From an uncultured Alistipes sp. (lineage in GTDB: Bacteria > Bacteroidota > Bacteroidia > Bacteroidales > Rikenellaceae): a stretch of DNA of 55,306 nt. Location: NCBI GenBank assembly GCA_910587675.1, contig CAJUMU010000012.1, positions 1 through 55,306 on the forward strand, given 5' to 3'. Below, piece by piece: positions 24,501 to 32,849 of this stretch. How positions within the stretch are numbered: position 1 is the stretch's first letter; the number at the start of each line of letters is the position of its first letter. The notes beneath the pieces were generated by a model, which saw nothing but the letters and a program-made list of their open reading frames with translations, was not told the origin of the DNA and did not search any database. Both the position numbers and the translations under genes were made by a program.

Positions 24501-25979
24501 TTAACGGTTTCTATGCAATATCGATGCGGCCAACGCGCGCACGTCGATCCTCTCGCGCCGCACGGCGAAGAGCAGGAACGCCGCGAACAGCAGCGCGTCG
24601 ACCGCATAGAGCAGCCACGCCGCGGGGTCGCACAGCCGCGCGAAGGCCTCGCTCGCGGCGAAGAACGCCAACGCCAGCGCGACATACTCCGCCATGCGGC
24701 GCAAGTCGTAGGGCGTGGGGCAGTAGCGGCGGTTGAGGCGCCAGCTCACCCACACCATGGCCGTCTCGGCCGCCAGACGCGCCCACGCGGCTCCGTAATA
24801 GCCGTATCGCGGGAGCAGCGACAGGTTGAACGCCACCGACACGAACAATCCCGTGAAGGTTATGTAGGCGGCGTAACGCGTCTTTTCCTCGCGTTTGTAC
24901 CAGAACGACATGTTGAGCCACACGCCGCTGAGCACGTTGGCCCCCAGCACCACGGGCAGGATGAAGATCCCCTCGCGGAAATCGCGGCCCACGATGAGGG
25001 CGAACGCGTCGCGGAACAGCGCGATGCCGAGGAATATGGCCATCGAAGCCATGACGTAATATTTCAGCGCGGCGGCGTTCGACGCCACGAATTCCTCCTT
25101 GCGAAAGTTGGCGAGGAAAAACGGCTCGGCCGCCAGACGGTACATCTGCGTAAATAGGGTCATCACCACCGCGATCTTGGTTACGGCGCCGTAAAAGCCG
25201 AGCTGCGACATGGCGATCGACTGCGGCAGGATGTATTTTATGAGCTGGCGGTCGATGAACTCGTTGGCCGTGCCCGCTATGCCGCTCACCAACAGAGGCA
25301 GCGAGTAGGCGAATATGCGCGCGAGCAGCGCGCGGTCGATGCGGGGCGCGGTGCGGTCGGCGGTCCGCACCACCAGCGCGAGCGTCGCCGCGCTCGCCGC
25401 AAGGTTGGCCACGAGGACCCAGCCCACGCCGAGCGGAGTGGAAAAGAGTCCCGCCGCGCCGAAAGCGAATGCCAAGGCGACATTCACCGACACGTTCGCA
25501 GCCTTGAGCATGACGAAAGTCATCGCGCGTCCCTGCTCGCGAAGACGCGAGAAGGGGATCATCGCCGCCACGTCGAACAGAATGACGGCCGCCGTCAGAA
25601 CCACGTATTCGGGATGATCGACGTAAGCCGCGCCCATGAGCCGCGCCACGCCGTCGCGGAACAGCGCGACGACAAGGAAGAACACGGCCGCCGCGGCGAG
25701 TGTCGCGCCCCACGTGGTGGCGAAGATCCGCCGTTTGGCCGCCGCCACGTCGCCGCCCGCCGCCTCGGCTTTGGCCGAGAAGCGGAAATAGCTCGACTCC
25801 ATGCCCATCGACAGCAGCACCAGCGCGAAGGGTATGAGCGCATAGACGTCGGTGACGATTCCGTAAGTGTCGGGCCCGAACACGCGCGTGTAGTAGGGCG
25901 TGAGCAGGTAGCTCAGGAACCGCACCACGATGGTGCTGAGGCCGTAAACGGCTGTCTGTTTGGCTAATTTTTCTATCAT
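24501..25979 (-). CDS. Polysaccharide/lipid-linked oligosaccharide flippase (Wzx-like)
   Basis: 492 aa inner-membrane protein with about 12-14 predicted helices, of the MOP superfamily (polysaccharide biosynthesis protein). It flips undecaprenyl-linked sugar units across the inner membrane for O-antigen, capsule or exopolysaccharide. The N-terminus LAKQTAVYGLSTIVVRFLSY is typical, as are the repeated Arg/Gly-rich loops. No glycosyltransferases are adjacent; in many Bacteroidetes a single flippase of this type precedes dut, as here. A possible -7 element (TAACTTTG) is at 26040-26033. Confidence 0.9.
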   Translation of the reverse strand: MIEKLAKQTAVYGLSTIVVRFLSYLLTPYYTRVFGPDTYGIVTDVYALIPFALVLLSMGMESSYFRFSAKAEAAGGDVAAAKRRIFATTWGATLAAAAVFFLVVALFRDGVARLMGAAYVDHPEYVVLTAAVILFDVAAMIPFSRLREQGRAMTFVMLKAANVSVNVALAFAFGAAGLFSTPLGVGWVLVANLAASAATLALVVRTADRTAPRIDRALLARIFAYSLPLLVSGIAGTANEFIDRQLIKYILPQSIAMSQLGFYGAVTKIAVVMTLFTQMYRLAAEPFFLANFRKEEFVASNAAALKYYVMASMAIFLGIALFRDAFALIVGRDFREGIFILPVVLGANVLSGVWLNMSFWYKREEKTRYAAYITFTGLFVSVAFNLSLLPRYGYYGAAWARLAAETAMVWVSWRLNRRYCPTPYDLRRMAEYVALALAFFAASEAFARLCDPAAWLLYAVDALLFAAFLLFAVRRERIDVRALAASILHRNR

Positions 25980-26118
25980 GCGTCGGGTCCGTTCTCTTGG
26001 CGCGGGCGTCGCGTCCGAGGCTCTGTAACTTGCAAAGTTACTAATATTATTCGAATTTCATCCTTTCGGAGGCGCAAAAGGAAAACATGTCAGCCGCGCA
26101 GGGTGTCGTTGAATTGCC

Positions 26119-26190
26119 GATATCGTAATGCGATATCGAAATGTCGGCAGAATACAAAAAAAATACCTTCCGCGCATTCGGAAGGTATTT
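26119..26190 (-). terminator. Terminator of the plug-like protein gene, with adjacent palindrome
   Basis: Minus strand: stem AAATACCTTCCG / CGGAAGGTATTT (26190-26161) followed by a T9 tract ending at 26155. A second perfect palindrome (GATATCGTAATGCGATATC, 26119-26137) lies just beyond and may be part of the same structure. Confidence 0.85.
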
Positions 26191-26211
26191 GAATCCTTTA
26201 CGACAGGACAT

Positions 26212-26931
26212 CTATTTCGTCGTAACGTATAATTTCGCGTGGTATTTCTGGAATTTGTTTCCCCTGACGACCCTTATCTGCTTCACCTCGTCGGCCGCGA
26301 TGCTGCCGAAGTATTTCCGCAGGGCATCGGGCGCGACGCGCACCCGGCGGCCATCCACGAAGATCTCGAAATCCTCTTCGCCCGCTACGGTGGCCGGCGA
26401 GACCCCCAGATCGACGGCGGGAGCATCCGCCAGAACGTCGGTCAGACTCTTGCCCTCGTAGAATTTGTTCCTGCCCACCGTGAGGGTGTATCCGTCGCCC
26501 GAGCTCTTCATGCCGTTGCCCGCACCGCCCGCCGCACAGTCGGCTTTGGGTGTCAGAACCGCGTCCACCGTGACCTGCCCCTCCTTGGGCACGTCGATCT
26601 CGACGATCTTCTTCTCGTACCCGGGAGCCGTGATCTCGGCATTGTAGAGGCCGTACATGGCGCGCACGCTGTACGAGCCGTTCTTCTTGCTAGACCCGCA
26701 CCACACGCTTGCGAAGCCTCCGCCTCCGATCAGCGTCACGTTGGCCTCCGCCACGGGTCCGCCCGCTTCGGAGGTGATGCAGCCTTTGGCCGTGCCCATC
26801 ATGCTCGGGTCGATCGAGGCGCTCGCCAGCTGCCTTATCTGCGTGGGCGACATGTAGAATCCGCCTCCCTCCTGCGCCGCGGCCACGACGAGGCACGACG
26901 CGCAAAACAGTGTAAGAACAATGTGCCTCAT
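26212..26931 (-). CDS. Secreted protein with carboxypeptidase-regulatory and TonB-plug-like domains, no barrel
   Basis: 239 aa. Signal peptide (about 1-19). Residues about 45-130 look like a carboxypeptidase-D regulatory domain (AKGCITSEAGGPVAEANVTL, NGSYSVRAMYGLYNAEITAPGY). Residues about 155-235 resemble the plug of TonB-dependent receptors (GKSLTDVLADAPAVDLG, FEIFVDGRRVRVAPDALRKY, SIAADEVKQIRVV). The beta-barrel that normally follows these two domains is entirely missing, yet the gene ends cleanly at a stop and a strong terminator. It starts 3 bp after the stop of the Cys-rich peptide gene, so both are in one operon. Function unknown. Confidence 0.7.
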   Translation of the reverse strand: MRHIVLTLFCASCLVVAAAQEGGGFYMSPTQIRQLASASIDPSMMGTAKGCITSEAGGPVAEANVTLIGGGGFASVWCGSSKKNGSYSVRAMYGLYNAEITAPGYEKKIVEIDVPKEGQVTVDAVLTPKADCAAGGAGNGMKSSGDGYTLTVGRNKFYEGKSLTDVLADAPAVDLGVSPATVAGEEDFEIFVDGRRVRVAPDALRKYFGSIAADEVKQIRVVRGNKFQKYHAKLYVTTK

Positions 26932-26934
26932 GTG

Positions 26935-27213
26935 TTATTTCATAAGGTCGGGATTCCAACAGTATCCGCATATAAGACGGCAATACCAACCTTCTTGCCC
27001 GTTGACATCGGCTGCAACTATATATCCTTTACGACAGCATGTCGGACATACCATATCGGGCCTATGTGCACCGTCGTTTACTGCGGCAACCTCTACTTCA
27101 TAAACAATTTGATCAGCAGAAACCTCATTTATAGCAACAAACAAAGCTGAGATACAAAATGCTGCGACAAAAGACAATTTTAAGATTTTTTCATAATGTT
27201 TTTTAATTAGCAT
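26935..27213 (-). CDS. Small secreted Cys-rich protein
   Basis: 92 aa from ATG 27213. Signal peptide about 1-34 (LKLSFVAAFCISALFVAINE-VSAD); the NEVSAD end is reminiscent of NVEALA-type Bacteroidales exported peptides, but the match is weak. The mature part carries two cysteine clusters, CPTCC and CRLICGYC, that could form a zinc knuckle or disulfides. Base composition is far more AT-rich than the neighbours, suggesting recent acquisition or lack of codon adaptation. The full-consensus promoter ends about 6 bp before ATG 27213, so the mRNA may be leaderless; an upstream in-frame start would lie inside the promoter. Confidence 0.65.
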   Translation of the reverse strand: MLIKKHYEKILKLSFVAAFCISALFVAINEVSADQIVYEVEVAAVNDGAHRPDMVCPTCCRKGYIVAADVNGQEGWYCRLICGYCWNPDLMK

Positions 27214-27219
27214 TACATA

Positions 27220-27250
27220 CAAATATATAGTATTTTCCATGTATTTCAAA
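27220..27250 (-). promoter_or_regulatory. Promoter of the Cys-rich/plug operon
   Basis: Minus strand: TTTG at 27250-27247, exactly 19 bp, TATATTTG at 27227-27220. This is a perfect Bacteroidetes consensus. Transcription should start within a few bases of the ATG at 27213. Confidence 0.75.
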
Positions 27251-27355
27251 ATAATCATGTAAAAAATTGCATTTGATATTCTGTTTGAAGTGTAGATAAA
27301 TTATGAAAAATCGCCACCGCATGTAATTTTATGCCTCGGCATGCGACTATTTATC

Positions 27356-28735
27356 ATGAACAAACATCGCAAAATGAAGAAGATCGAATTTCGTCGCCTC
27401 GCTCTGGTCGCGGCCCTCGCCGTCCTCGCGGCGCAGGCGACAGCCCAAGAAGAGTCCCGACCGCAGGAGCGGCGCTGGACCCTCGGCGAGTGCATCGAAT
27501 ATGCCCGCAGCAACAATATTCAGGTGCGGAAGGCGCAGATAAACGCCTCGGCGGGCGAGGTGGAGCTCGAAGCCGCCAAGGCGTCGCGTTACCCCACGCT
27601 GTCGTTCAACTCGGGACAGAGCGTGTCGCACCAGAGCGCGATTAAGCTCATCAACGATTACGGCGAAGTCGTGTCCGACGGAACGTTTTCGTACGGCGGC
27701 AGCTACGGCTTCGGATCGAATGTGTCGATATTTCAGGGCGGCCGTCTGCGCAACAACGTGCGCCGGCAGGAGAAGCAGTTGGAGAGCAGCCGTATGGCCG
27801 TGGAGCAGAGCGAGAACACCATAACGGTGAATGTTGCGCAGGCCTACCTTCAGATACTTTACGCCCGCGAGACGGCGGAGATCAACCGCCGCGCCGTGGA
27901 GCTCGCCGCCCGTCAGGTCGACCGCGCGCAGAAGCGGTTGGAGGAGGGCGACGCGGCGCGCAACGAGGTGGCGCAGATGCGGGCGCAGCTGGCCGCCGCG
28001 CAATACGATCTCACCGCCGCGCAGAACAATCTGGCGCAATACACCCTGCAGCTAAAACAGTTGCTCGAACTCGGCGCGGACGACCGTTTCGAGGCGGCCT
28101 ATCCCGAGATCGGCGACGAGGAGGTGTTGCAGGCGTTGCCCACCGTGGCCGAAGTATACGCCGCGGCGGTGGAGATCATGCCCGAGACCCGCTCGGCCGA
28201 GGTGATGATCGAGGCGTCGCAGTATGCCGAAAAGGTCGCCAAAGCGGGCTTCTATCCCTCGATATCGCTCTCGGCGAACGTCTCGACGGGCCACCAGTCG
28301 GGTACCCCCGTCTCGATGGGCAGCCAGTTGCGCGACAAACTCAACGAGAGCGTGGGATTGTCGCTCAGCGTGCCGATATTCAACAACAAGAGCGCCCGCA
28401 CCTCGGTGCGCCGCGCGCGCCTCGACACGCGCCAAAGCGAGATCGACAACCTGAACGCCCGCAAGGAGCTGTTGGCCACGGTCGAGTCGCTCCACCACGA
28501 CGCCGTGGCGGGGCAGGCCAACTTCGTGTCGGCGGGCGAGAAACTCCTCTACGCCGAGGAGAGCTGGCGTCTGGCCGAGGCCTCGTTCGAGGCGGGCGCG
28601 AACAACGCCGTGGATCTCATAACCGAGAAGAACAACTACCTCTCGGCACTCTCGGCGCGCCTGCAAGCGAAGTATCAGGCCGTGCTGGCGGCCAAGATCC
28701 TGCTCTTTTACAAGGGCGAACCGATAACGTTGTAA
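27356..28735 (+). CDS. TolC-family outer-membrane efflux protein
   Basis: 459 aa. Outer-membrane exit duct of a tripartite efflux pump. Signal peptide within residues 7-31 (LALVAALAVLAAQATAQ), then two repeats of the OEP fold with long periplasmic helices (for example QLESSRMAVEQSENTITVNVAQAYLQ). The start could also be ATG 27374 (MKKIEFRR), which gives a more typical signal peptide. The gene is first of an operon tolC-macA-macB-macB; the adaptor starts 22 bp downstream. No clear promoter was found in the AT-rich gap upstream. Confidence 0.92.
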   Translation: MNKHRKMKKIEFRRLALVAALAVLAAQATAQEESRPQERRWTLGECIEYARSNNIQVRKAQINASAGEVELEAAKASRYPTLSFNSGQSVSHQSAIKLINDYGEVVSDGTFSYGGSYGFGSNVSIFQGGRLRNNVRRQEKQLESSRMAVEQSENTITVNVAQAYLQILYARETAEINRRAVELAARQVDRAQKRLEEGDAARNEVAQMRAQLAAAQYDLTAAQNNLAQYTLQLKQLLELGADDRFEAAYPEIGDEEVLQALPTVAEVYAAAVEIMPETRSAEVMIEASQYAEKVAKAGFYPSISLSANVSTGHQSGTPVSMGSQLRDKLNESVGLSLSVPIFNNKSARTSVRRARLDTRQSEIDNLNARKELLATVESLHHDAVAGQANFVSAGEKLLYAEESWRLAEASFEAGANNAVDLITEKNNYLSALSARLQAKYQAVLAAKILLFYKGEPITL

Positions 28736-28757
28736 CCAATTCACACCACATAAGAAA

Positions 28758-29882
28758 ATGAACAAAACCTTGATCCTAATAGCCGTGGCGGTCGTGGCGA
28801 TCGTAGCCGCGGCGATACTTTTCGGCCGCGGCGGCAAGGATGCCGCTGTGGAGTACGAGACACAGACCGTCGCGCGCGACGCCATAGCCATGTCGATCAC
28901 GGCGACGGGCACGGTCAACCCCCTGAACAAGGTCGACGTGGGTACGCAGGTGTCGGGCATCATATCCAAAATATACGTCGACTTCAACTCCGAGGTTGAG
29001 CAGGGGCAGCTCATAGCCCAGCTCGACCCCTCGACGCTGCAAGCCGAGAAGGCAGTGGCCGAGGAGTCGCTGTGCGCCGCCGAGATCGACTGCAAATTGC
29101 AGAAGAAGAACTTCGAACGCCAGAAGCGTCTCTACGACCGCGAGTTGATCTCGGAGACCGAGTACGACAACGCCGAGAACGCCTACCTGAAGGCCGAGAG
29201 CAACCGCAGGCAGGCCGCGCTGACGCTGCAACGCGCCGAAATCAATCTGGGATATACCCAGATCTATTCGCCCATAAGCGGCGTGGTGCTCTCGCGCGCC
29301 GTCGACGAGGGTCAGACCGTGGCGTCGGGCTACTCGACCCCCACGCTCTTCACCATAGCGGCCGACCTCGGCGAGATGCAGCTCGTGGCCAACATCGACG
29401 AGGCCGACATAGGCTCGGTGGCCGAGGGGCAGCGGGTGTCGTTCACCGTCGACGCCTATATCGACACGAAGTTCGAGGGCACGGTGAAGCAGGTGCGCCT
29501 GCAATCGGCCTCGACGTCGAACGTGGTGACATACGAGGTGGTGATCGACGCGCCCAATCCCGATCTGAAGCTCAAGCCCGGCATGACGGCCGACGCGACC
29601 ATATACACGCTGGAGAAAGAGAACGTCTTCGCCGTGCCCGCGCGGGCGTTGCGCTTCGTGCCCGCCGACTTGGACGACAAACGCAAGGAGGAGCTGCCCG
29701 AGACGCACGTGTTCGTGCGCAAGGCCGACGGCACGCTGGAGCCGCGCGAGGTGACCGCGGGAATCTCCAACGGCGCGCAGACCGAGATCGTCGCGGGTCT
29801 TGCGGAGGGCGACGAGGTGGTGGTAGGCATGGCCGGAGCCGCGCGAGGCGAGCAGGGCATGTCGGTGAGCATATCGATGTAA
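28758..29882 (+). CDS. macA: MacA-type periplasmic adaptor (membrane fusion protein)
   Basis: 374 aa. Links the MacB ABC transporter to the outer-membrane duct. An N-terminal membrane anchor (about 5-22), a barrel-sandwich hybrid split around a hairpin (VDVGTQVSGIISKIYVDFNS and YTQIYSPISGVVLSRAVDEG), a coiled-coil hairpin with KNFERQKRLYDRELISE, and a C-terminal beta-barrel and membrane-proximal domain. MacAB-TolC pumps export macrolides, peptides, siderophores or lipids; which applies here is unknown. Confidence 0.92.
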   Translation: MNKTLILIAVAVVAIVAAAILFGRGGKDAAVEYETQTVARDAIAMSITATGTVNPLNKVDVGTQVSGIISKIYVDFNSEVEQGQLIAQLDPSTLQAEKAVAEESLCAAEIDCKLQKKNFERQKRLYDRELISETEYDNAENAYLKAESNRRQAALTLQRAEINLGYTQIYSPISGVVLSRAVDEGQTVASGYSTPTLFTIAADLGEMQLVANIDEADIGSVAEGQRVSFTVDAYIDTKFEGTVKQVRLQSASTSNVVTYEVVIDAPNPDLKLKPGMTADATIYTLEKENVFAVPARALRFVPADLDDKRKEELPETHVFVRKADGTLEPREVTAGISNGAQTEIVAGLAEGDEVVVGMAGAARGEQGMSVSISM

Positions 29883-29893
29883 CGCGCGAAGCC

Positions 29894-30640
29894 ATGAACG
29901 ACAAGAACGAAATAATAAGGATCGACGACATACGCCGCGACTTCCGCGTGGGCAGCGAGACGGTGCACGCGTTGCGCGGAGTGTCGTTCTCCATCCGCGA
30001 GGGCGAGTTCGTCACCATAATGGGCACCAGCGGCTCGGGAAAATCGACGCTGCTGAATCTGCTGGGGTGTCTGGACGTCCCGACTTCGGGCGAATACTAT
30101 CTCGACGGGGTGCCCGTGCGCCGCATGAGCGGCAACCGCCGCGCCACGCTGCGCAACCGCAAGATCGGGTTCGTGTTCCAGTCCTACAACCTGCTGCCCA
30201 AGACCACAGCCGTGGAGAACGTCGAACTGCCGCTGCTCTACAACAGCGAGATATCGCGCGCGGAGCGTCGCCGCAAGGCCGAGGAGGCGCTGCGCGCGGT
30301 GGGGTTGCAGGACCGTATGAACCACAAGTCGAACCAGATGTCGGGCGGACAGCAGCAGCGTGTGGCCATAGCCCGCGCGTTGGTGAACGACCCCGTGATA
30401 ATATTGGCCGACGAGGCGACGGGAAACCTCGACTCGCGCACGTCGTTCGAGATCCTCACGCTGTTCCAGCGTCTGAACTCGATGGGCCGCACGATAATAT
30501 TCGTCACGCACAACCCCGAGATCGCGCGCTACTCGTCGCGCAACATCACCCTGCGCGACGGACGCGTAATCGAGGACGCCGCGAACACCGACATAGCCTC
30601 GGCCGCCGAGACGCTCGCGTCGCTGCCCGAGGAGGACTGA
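29894..30640 (+). CDS. MacB-type ABC transporter ATPase
   Basis: 248 aa ATP-binding subunit, separate from its permease as is common in Bacteroidetes. Walker A GTSGSGKST (44-52), Q-loop FVFQSYNLLPKTTAVEN, signature MSGGQQQRVAIARAL, Walker B VIILADEATGNLDS and the H-loop FVTHN. The long antisense-to-macA frame upstream is not used; ATG 29894 lies 11 bp after the macA stop. It energises the mechanotransmission pump with the permease downstream. Confidence 0.95.
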   Translation: MNDKNEIIRIDDIRRDFRVGSETVHALRGVSFSIREGEFVTIMGTSGSGKSTLLNLLGCLDVPTSGEYYLDGVPVRRMSGNRRATLRNRKIGFVFQSYNLLPKTTAVENVELPLLYNSEISRAERRRKAEEALRAVGLQDRMNHKSNQMSGGQQQRVAIARALVNDPVIILADEATGNLDSRTSFEILTLFQRLNSMGRTIIFVTHNPEIARYSSRNITLRDGRVIEDAANTDIASAAETLASLPEED

Positions 30641-30728
30641 TATTCGGGCCGCAGGCGCACGACCGTCGGATTCGGTTCCGCGTCCCGCGACCGCCGTATG
30701 TTTGGAACATATAACCGCCTTACGAACA

Positions 30729-31934
30729 ATGAATTTTGCCAATCTCATACAGATAGCCCTGCGCGCGCTGTCGAACAACAAGACCCGCTGTCTGCTCACC
30801 ATGCTGGGCATAATCATCGGCGTGTCGTCGGTCATAACCATGATGTTTCTGGGCGAGAGCCAGAAACAGAACATCCGCGCCGAGATAGGCGGCATGGGCA
30901 CCAATCTGATAATCATACGTCCCGAGTGGCGGCAGCGCGGCGGCGCGGCCGTCTCGGCGGCCGACCTGCAATGCCTCAAGGAGGGCGATTACGAGGCCAT
31001 AACCAACGAGGCGGGGTATGTCTCGAGCGTGTCGCCTTACGTGGGCAGTTCGGGGCAGGCCATCGTCGGGGCCAACAATGCGCCCACCACCGTGAAGGGT
31101 TGCAGCGAACAGCTCGCCGTGATCGAGAACTACACCGTCGAGGAGGGCGCCATGTGGGGACGCAACGAGGTGCGCACGGCGGCCAAGGTGTGCGTGCTGA
31201 GCGCGGGACTCTATCGCAAGCTCTTTCCCAACGGCGAGAACCCCGTGGGGCAGAACGTGCGGTTGGAGACGATTCCGCTGAAGATCGTCGGCACGCTCAA
31301 GGAGAAGGGCGGCGAGGACGACAACTTCATGTACGTGCCCTACACCACCGTGCAGCGGCGCATGAACGGCATCCGCTACCTCAACGCCATATACGCCTCG
31401 GCAGCGACGGAGGAGGTGTCGGCCGCCGCCGTGGACGAGATAAAGGCCATAGTGCGCGACCGCCACAACATCCGCAAAGGCGACGCCGACGATTTCGAGG
31501 TGATGTCGATGACCGAGATGCTCGAATCGCTCAACGAGATACTCGGCATACTGACCATGGTGCTCTCGTGCATCGCGGGCATATCGCTCGTGGTGGGCGG
31601 CATCGGAATCATGAACATCATGTACGTGTCGGTGACCGAACGCACGCGCGAGATAGGTCTGCGCATGTCGATCGGAGCCAAGAGCCGCCACATAATGATG
31701 CAGTTCCTCATCGAGTCGGTGATAATATCCATCGCGGGCGGACTGATCGGCGTGGCGTTGGGCATATCGTTCGCCTCGCTCATCATCAAGCTGCTCGACT
31801 GGCCCTTCATATTCGACGGCTTCGCCATAGTCGTGTCGTTCGTCGTGTGCACCGCGACGGGCGTGTTCTTCGGCTGGTATCCCGCGCGCAAGGCGGGCAA
31901 CCTGAACCCCATCGACGCCCTGCGTTACGAATAA
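30729..31934 (+). CDS. macB: MacB-type ABC transporter permease (FtsX domain)
   Basis: 401 aa. Helix 1 follows the N-terminal LIQIALRALSNNKTRCLLTMLG motif (about residues 1-45), then a periplasmic MacB_PCD domain (about 50-260), then three C-terminal helices with the FtsX blocks GGIGIMNIMYVSVTERTREI and GLRMSIGAKSR. The C-terminus ends in the usual PARKAGNLNPIDALRYE. The start at 30729 (MNFANLIQ) is chosen over GTG/ATG codons upstream. It closes the efflux operon; a family A repeat follows. Confidence 0.94.
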   Translation: MNFANLIQIALRALSNNKTRCLLTMLGIIIGVSSVITMMFLGESQKQNIRAEIGGMGTNLIIIRPEWRQRGGAAVSAADLQCLKEGDYEAITNEAGYVSSVSPYVGSSGQAIVGANNAPTTVKGCSEQLAVIENYTVEEGAMWGRNEVRTAAKVCVLSAGLYRKLFPNGENPVGQNVRLETIPLKIVGTLKEKGGEDDNFMYVPYTTVQRRMNGIRYLNAIYASAATEEVSAAAVDEIKAIVRDRHNIRKGDADDFEVMSMTEMLESLNEILGILTMVLSCIAGISLVVGGIGIMNIMYVSVTERTREIGLRMSIGAKSRHIMMQFLIESVIISIAGGLIGVALGISFASLIIKLLDWPFIFDGFAIVVSFVVCTATGVFFGWYPARKAGNLNPIDALRYE

Positions 31935-31979
31935 TGCGCCTGCGGCGGCCGATCCGGCGGGGAATTTGCCGTATTTTCA

Positions 31980-31987
31980 TACCTTTG
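31980..31987 (+). promoter_or_regulatory. Putative -7 element upstream of the nitroreductase
   Basis: TACCTTTG matches TAnnTTTG, but the nearest TTTG is only 11 bp upstream. If used, the transcript would begin at the edge of the family A repeat at 31997 and carry it in the leader. Confidence 0.35.
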
Positions 31988-31996
31988 TATCCGTAT

Positions 31997-32091
31997 CGGG
32001 CCGCGGCCTGCGGAGAGCGCGTGAATGAGCGAATGCGAATAGCGGGCCTCCGCGGGGCGAAGGCTGCGGCCCGCGCAGTTCTGCGAACTGC
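31997..32091 (+). repeat. Intergenic repeat, family A (copy 5)
   Basis: Full copy: GGCCGCGGCCTGCGGAG, GAATAGCGGGCCTCCGCGGG, GCTGCGGCCCGC and the terminal palindrome GCAGTTCTGCGAACTGC. Confidence 0.88.
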
Positions 32092-32196
32092 AAAACATAC
32101 ATGCGTCAGCCATCCCGCAGCACATTTTGGCTCCATCTTTCGGGTGACAAAAGATGGAATATGATAGGATTATTATTGATACAAAACATAACCGTC

Positions 32197-32724
32197 ATGG
32201 AACTCAAGAAAATACTCGACAGCCGCCGCAGCACGCGCAAATTCCTGCCGCGCAAGGTGGAACACGACAAACTGCAAAGAATAGTCGACATGGCCCTCCA
32301 AGCCCCCTCGTCGCGCAACACCCGTTCGACGCGGCTGCTGGTGGTGGAGAAGCCCGAACAATTAGAGAAGATCGCCTCGATGCGCGATTACGGCTCGGCG
32401 TTCGTGAAGGACGCCCCCGCGGCCATCATCGTGGCGGGCGACCGCGACGCGAGCGATCTGTGGCTCGACAACTGCGCCATAACCGCCACGACGCTTCAGT
32501 TGGCCGCCGTCGACGAGGGTCTGGCCTCGTGCTGGGTGCATGTCAACGCCCGCCCCTGCCTCAAAGACCAACCCGACGGTCGCAAGGCCGACGACTACCT
32601 GCGCGAGTTCCTGCCCATCCCCGAGCATTACGGCATACTGTGCGCCGTGGCGTTGGGCTACTCCGACTTCCACCCCGCGCCGCTGCCGCCCTACGAAGGC
32701 GAGGAGCGCGTGAAGTGGCTCTGA
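32197..32724 (+). CDS. Nitroreductase-family FMN oxidoreductase
   Basis: 175 aa, short single-domain nitroreductase fold. It uses FMN and NAD(P)H to reduce nitro, quinone or related compounds; the physiological substrate is unknown. Conserved blocks: DSRRSTRKFLPRKVEHDKLQ (FMN phosphate-binding Arg/Ser), ALQAPSSRNTRSTRLLVVE, NCAITATTLQLAAVDEGLASCWV and a C-terminal AVALGYSDFHPAPLPPYE. The start at 32197 (MELKKILDSRRS) is the family start; upstream in-frame starts would run into the repeat. Confidence 0.92.
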   Translation: MELKKILDSRRSTRKFLPRKVEHDKLQRIVDMALQAPSSRNTRSTRLLVVEKPEQLEKIASMRDYGSAFVKDAPAAIIVAGDRDASDLWLDNCAITATTLQLAAVDEGLASCWVHVNARPCLKDQPDGRKADDYLREFLPIPEHYGILCAVALGYSDFHPAPLPPYEGEERVKWL

Positions 32725-32749
32725 CGCCGCTTGCACGCAACCGCCACCG

Positions 32750-32783
32750 CCCCGCAACTCGAAAGTTGCGGGGTTGTTTTTAT
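32750..32783 (+). terminator. Terminator of the nitroreductase gene
   Basis: Perfect 10-bp stem CCCCGCAACT / AGTTGCGGGG with a CGAA tetraloop followed by TTGTTTTTATT. Confidence 0.9.
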
Positions 32784-32815
32784 TGCCGGCACTCCCCATA
32801 TCAATAAAAATCGAC

Positions 32816-32823
32816 TATATTTG
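32816..32823 (+). promoter_or_regulatory. Putative -7 element of the ORF6N gene
   Basis: TATATTTG matches TAnnTTTG 26 bp before the ATG at 32850. No TTTG at the -33 position. Confidence 0.5.
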
Positions 32824-32849
32824 TGGAAACGCCGCTATCCCCGAACCCT

